The notes below the pieces were generated by a model, which saw only the letters and a list, made by a program, of their open reading frames with translations, ran no database searches and was not told the DNA's origin. From the NCBI GenBank assembly GCA_003529225.1, contig DOJM01000356.1, positions 16,015 to 21,323 on the forward strand: DNA of 5,309 nt. Direction: 5' to 3'. The stretch is from Paenibacillus sp. GTDB taxonomy: Bacteria > Bacillota > Bacilli > Paenibacillales > Paenibacillaceae. Positions 2,528 to 5,309 of the stretch are shown here, piece by piece. Position numbers and translations under genes: made by a program. Each line of letters starts with the position of its first letter. The first letter of the stretch is position 1.

Positions 2528-5309
2528 TTGGCAGGACATCTTGTTCAGTATGGTCGACGCACTCGGCGGAGCTATGCGAGAATTAACGAGGTACTCGAGG
2601 TCCCGAACCTGATCGAGATCCAACAAAAATCTTATGATTGGTTTTTGGAGGAAGGATTGCGGGAAATGTTTCAGGACATCTCGCCGATCCAGGATTTCAC
2701 AGGTAATTTGGTACTAGAGTTCATTGATTACAGCCTGGGTGAACCAAAATATACGGTTGACGACGCTAAAGAGCGGGACGTGACGTATGCGGCTCCTCTG
2801 CGTGTAAAGGTGCGGCTCATTAATAAGGAGACCGGTGAGGTCAAAGAGCAGGAAGTGTTCATGGGAGATTTCCCGCTGATGACGGAGACCGGCACTTTTA
2901 TTATTAACGGTGCGGAACGGGTTATTGTCAGCCAGTTGGTTCGCTCTCCAAGCGTCTATTTCAGCACAAAAGTGGATAAGAACGGCAAAAAAACCTACAC
3001 CGCCACAGTAATCCCGAACCGCGGAGCCTGGTTGGAACTTGAGACCGACGCTAAGGATATTATGTATGTTCGTATCGATCGGACTCGTAAAATTCCTGTT
3101 ACCGTACTTTTGCGTGCTCTCGGTTTCGGTAGTGATGCCGAAATTCTGGAATTGCTTGGCAATGATGAATATATTCGCAATACGCTGGATAAAGACAACA
3201 CGGACTCCACGGAGAAGGCGCTTATTGAAATTTATGAGCGTTTGCGTCCGGGCGAACCGCCGACACTAGACAATGCCAAAAGTTTGCTGGTCGCGCGTTT
3301 CTTTGATCCAAAACGCTACGACCTAGCTAATGTAGGCCGTTACAAAATCAATAAAAAACTACACATTAAGAACCGCCTTTTCAATCAACGTCTTGCTCAG
3401 CCTTTGGTTGACGAAGCTACAGGAGAAATCCTAGCAGAGTCCGGTCAAATGGTCGATCGCAGACTGCTTGATGAATTGATTCCATACTTCGAAAAGAATG
3501 TTGCCTTTAAGAACTACCGTGTTACTGGTGGAGTTATGGACAGCGAAGATATTCCTCTTCAAACGATTGACGTATTCTCGCCAATTGAAGAAGGTCGGGT
3601 TATTAAGCTGATTGCTAACGGCAACATCGACAAGTCTGTTAAGCACATTACTCAAGCTGATATTATATCCTCGATCAGCTACTTTATTAATTTGCTTCAC
3701 GGAATTGGTAATACCGATGATATTGACCATCTGGGTAACCGTCGTCTGCGTTCTGTGGGTGAACTTCTGCAGAATCAGTTCCGAATCGGTTTGTCCCGTA
3801 TGGAGCGCGTTGTGCGTGAAAGAATGTCGATTCAGGATGCTAATGCAATTACGCCTCAAGCTCTGATCAATATTCGTCCGGTTATCGCGTCCATTAAAGA
3901 GTTCTTCGGTAGCTCCCAGTTGTCTCAGTTTATGGACCAGACGAACCCACTTGCGGAACTTACGCATAAACGTCGTCTGTCTGCACTCGGACCCGGTGGT
4001 CTGACACGTGAACGCGCGGGCTTTGAAGTTCGTGACGTCCATCACAGTCACTACGGCCGGATGTGTCCAATTGAAACACCTGAAGGTCCGAACATTGGAT
4101 TGATCAACTCCTTGTCCACCTTTGCTCGTATCAACGAATATGGCTTTATTGAAGCTCCGTATCGTTGGGTAGATCCAAAGACAGGTAAGGTAACTGAACA
4201 AATCGATTATCTGACTGCTGATGAGGAAGATAATTATGTAGTTGCTCAGGCTAACGTATTGATCGATGAAGATGGCTCCTTTAAGGAAGACATGGTAATC
4301 GTTCGTTACAATAAAGACTCTGACAACATTACAACAATGCCAAGTAATCGTGTAGATTACATGGACGTTTCGCCTAAACAGGTCGTATCCGTCGCTACGG
4401 CGCTCATTCCGTTCCTTGAGAACGATGACTCCAACCGCGCTCTGATGGGATCTAACATGCAGCGTCAAGCCGTTCCACTTCTAATTCCTAAAGCTCCGCT
4501 CGTCGGAACAGGGATGGAACATAAATCCGCTAAGGATTCTGGCGTATGTGTTGTTTCTAAGTATGACGGTATTATCGAACGCTCTTCAGCTAATGAAATT
4601 TGGCTGCGCCGGGTTGAGACTGTCGAAGGCAAAGAAGTTAAAGGCGATATCGTTAAATATAAATTACACAAATTTATGCGTTCTAACCAAGGTACCTGTA
4701 TTAACCAACGTCCTCTAGCTAAAAGAGGGGATATTGTTAAGAAGGGTGACATCCTGGCGGACGGTCCTTCTACAGAAATGGGCGAACTTGCTCTTGGTCG
4801 TAACGTAGTCGTTGCGTTCATGACTTGGGAAGGTTACAACTACGAGGATGCGATCCTGTTAAGTGAAAAACTAGTTAAGGAAGATGTATACACTTCGATT
4901 CATATCGAGGAATACGAATCCGAAGCTCGTGACACTAAACTGGGACCTGAAGAAATCACACGTGATATTCCAAACGTGGGCGAAGAAGCTCTGCGCAATC
5001 TTGATGAGCGTGGAATTATCCGCATCGGTGCGGAAATCAGTGCTGGTGACATTCTAGTTGGTAAGGTTACTCCAAAGGGTGTAACTGAATTGACTGCAGA
5101 AGAGCGTCTCCTACACGCTATCTTTGGTGAGAAGGCTCGTGAAGTACGGGATACCTCTTTACGCGTTCCTCACGGTAGTGATGGTATTATCGTTGATGTT
5201 AAAGTATTTACACGTGAGAACGGCGATGAGCTGCCTCCTGGCGTAAATCAATTGGTTCGTGTGTACATCGCTCAGAAACGTAAGATTTCTGAAGGTGACA
5301 AAATGGCCG
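2528..5309 (+). CDS. rpoB: RNA polymerase beta subunit, N-terminal 927 residues (partial)
   Basis: The beta subunit forms the catalytic centre of RNA polymerase together with beta'. The frame starts at TTG 2528 ([20 protein letters not shown]) and stays open to the window end; around 1,180-1,200 residues are usual, so roughly the last quarter is missing. TTG is chosen because GAGGGGTGA (2513-2521) precedes it at normal distance and the product begins like Bacillus subtilis RpoB, which also uses TTG. The order of regions is normal: N-terminal protrusion and lobe (about 1-430); the rifampicin region (461-492, [11 protein letters not shown] to ALGPGGL); [25 protein letters not shown] (502-525); NMQRQAVP (643-650); the active-site stretch [12 protein letters not shown] (765-776), with E773 and D774 equivalent to E. 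coli E813 and D814; and GDKMA at the end, with K925 equivalent to K1065. Rifampicin-contact residues Q467, D470, H480 and S485 are the sensitive type. No insertion or frameshift is seen. rpoC is expected next. Confidence 0.98.
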   Translation, partial: MAGHLVQYGRRTRRSYARINEVLEVPNLIEIQQKSYDWFLEEGLREMFQDISPIQDFTGNLVLEFIDYSLGEPKYTVDDAKERDVTYAAPLRVKVRLINKETGEVKEQEVFMGDFPLMTETGTFIINGAERVIVSQLVRSPSVYFSTKVDKNGKKTYTATVIPNRGAWLELETDAKDIMYVRIDRTRKIPVTVLLRALGFGSDAEILELLGNDEYIRNTLDKDNTDSTEKALIEIYERLRPGEPPTLDNAKSLLVARFFDPKRYDLANVGRYKINKKLHIKNRLFNQRLAQPLVDEATGEILAESGQMVDRRLLDELIPYFEKNVAFKNYRVTGGVMDSEDIPLQTIDVFSPIEEGRVIKLIANGNIDKSVKHITQADIISSISYFINLLHGIGNTDDIDHLGNRRLRSVGELLQNQFRIGLSRMERVVRERMSIQDANAITPQALINIRPVIASIKEFFGSSQLSQFMDQTNPLAELTHKRRLSALGPGGLTRERAGFEVRDVHHSHYGRMCPIETPEGPNIGLINSLSTFARINEYGFIEAPYRWVDPKTGKVTEQIDYLTADEEDNYVVAQANVLIDEDGSFKEDMVIVRYNKDSDNITTMPSNRVDYMDVSPKQVVSVATALIPFLENDDSNRALMGSNMQRQAVPLLIPKAPLVGTGMEHKSAKDSGVCVVSKYDGIIERSSANEIWLRRVETVEGKEVKGDIVKYKLHKFMRSNQGTCINQRPLAKRGDIVKKGDILADGPSTEMGELALGRNVVVAFMTWEGYNYEDAILLSEKLVKEDVYTSIHIEEYESEARDTKLGPEEITRDIPNVGEEALRNLDERGIIRIGAEISAGDILVGKVTPKGVTELTAEERLLHAIFGEKAREVRDTSLRVPHGSDGIIVDVKVFTRENGDELPPGVNQLVRVYIAQKRKISEGDKMA

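Noticed and set aside
3431..4468. Reverse-strand open frame of 345 codons inside rpoB
   Set aside because: It lies wholly antisense to well-conserved rpoB, its product shows no recognisable family or domain, and no ribosome binding site stands out. It is a by-product of rpoB codon use.
4465..4821. Reverse-strand open frame of 118 codons inside rpoB
   Set aside because: Antisense to the conserved beta-subunit region, low-complexity composition rich in serine, leucine and proline, and no support for expression.

Overview
The window is a ribosomal-protein / RNA polymerase locus from a low-to-mid GC Gram-positive bacterium. Gene order, all on the + strand, is rplA (last 24 codons), rplJ (L10), rplL (L7/L12), an RsmC-like methyltransferase gene (ybxB in Bacillus subtilis) and rpoB (first 927 codons, cut by the window end). 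This order, the L10-type leader RNA, the RpoB sequence close to that of Bacillus (as I remember it) and the strong AGGAGG-type ribosome binding sites point to Bacillales. The protein sequences look most like Paenibacillaceae; that genus-level call is from memory, not from a search.

Region by region: 2-76 is the C-terminus of L1. 77-361 holds a dyad that may end the rplA transcript and also carries a possible promoter, then an L10-leader RNA with a terminator and competing pairings, then a hairpin just before the rplJ ribosome binding site. 362-865 is rplJ and 932-1291 is rplL. 1292-1505 holds a very good intrinsic terminator, a 20-bp perfect AT-rich inverted repeat and an imperfect hairpin around a 16-bp palindrome. 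1506-2105 is the methyltransferase gene. 2106-2527 is a 422-base gap with a near-consensus sigma-A promoter, a series of hairpins, an intrinsic terminator, a possible 23-codon leader peptide and a further hairpin. 2528-5309 is rpoB.

How the genes work together: L10 and L7/L12 form the ribosomal stalk that recruits translation factors, L1 forms the opposite stalk, the methyltransferase probably modifies 16S rRNA, and RpoB is the catalytic beta subunit of RNA polymerase. The layout separates stalk-protein production (L10 feedback on its leader, strong terminator after rplL) from polymerase production (own promoter and long leader before rpoB).

The coding genes are ordinary. The most unusual part is the rpoB leader. 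The 5' arm of its terminator can pair either with the downstream GATAAGGGC or with an upstream near-copy, GATAAGGAG, and that upstream copy contains the Shine-Dalgarno sequence of a small open frame running through the terminator. This looks like a transcription attenuator controlling rpoB(C). All RNA structures were found by eye, with no folding energies computed.
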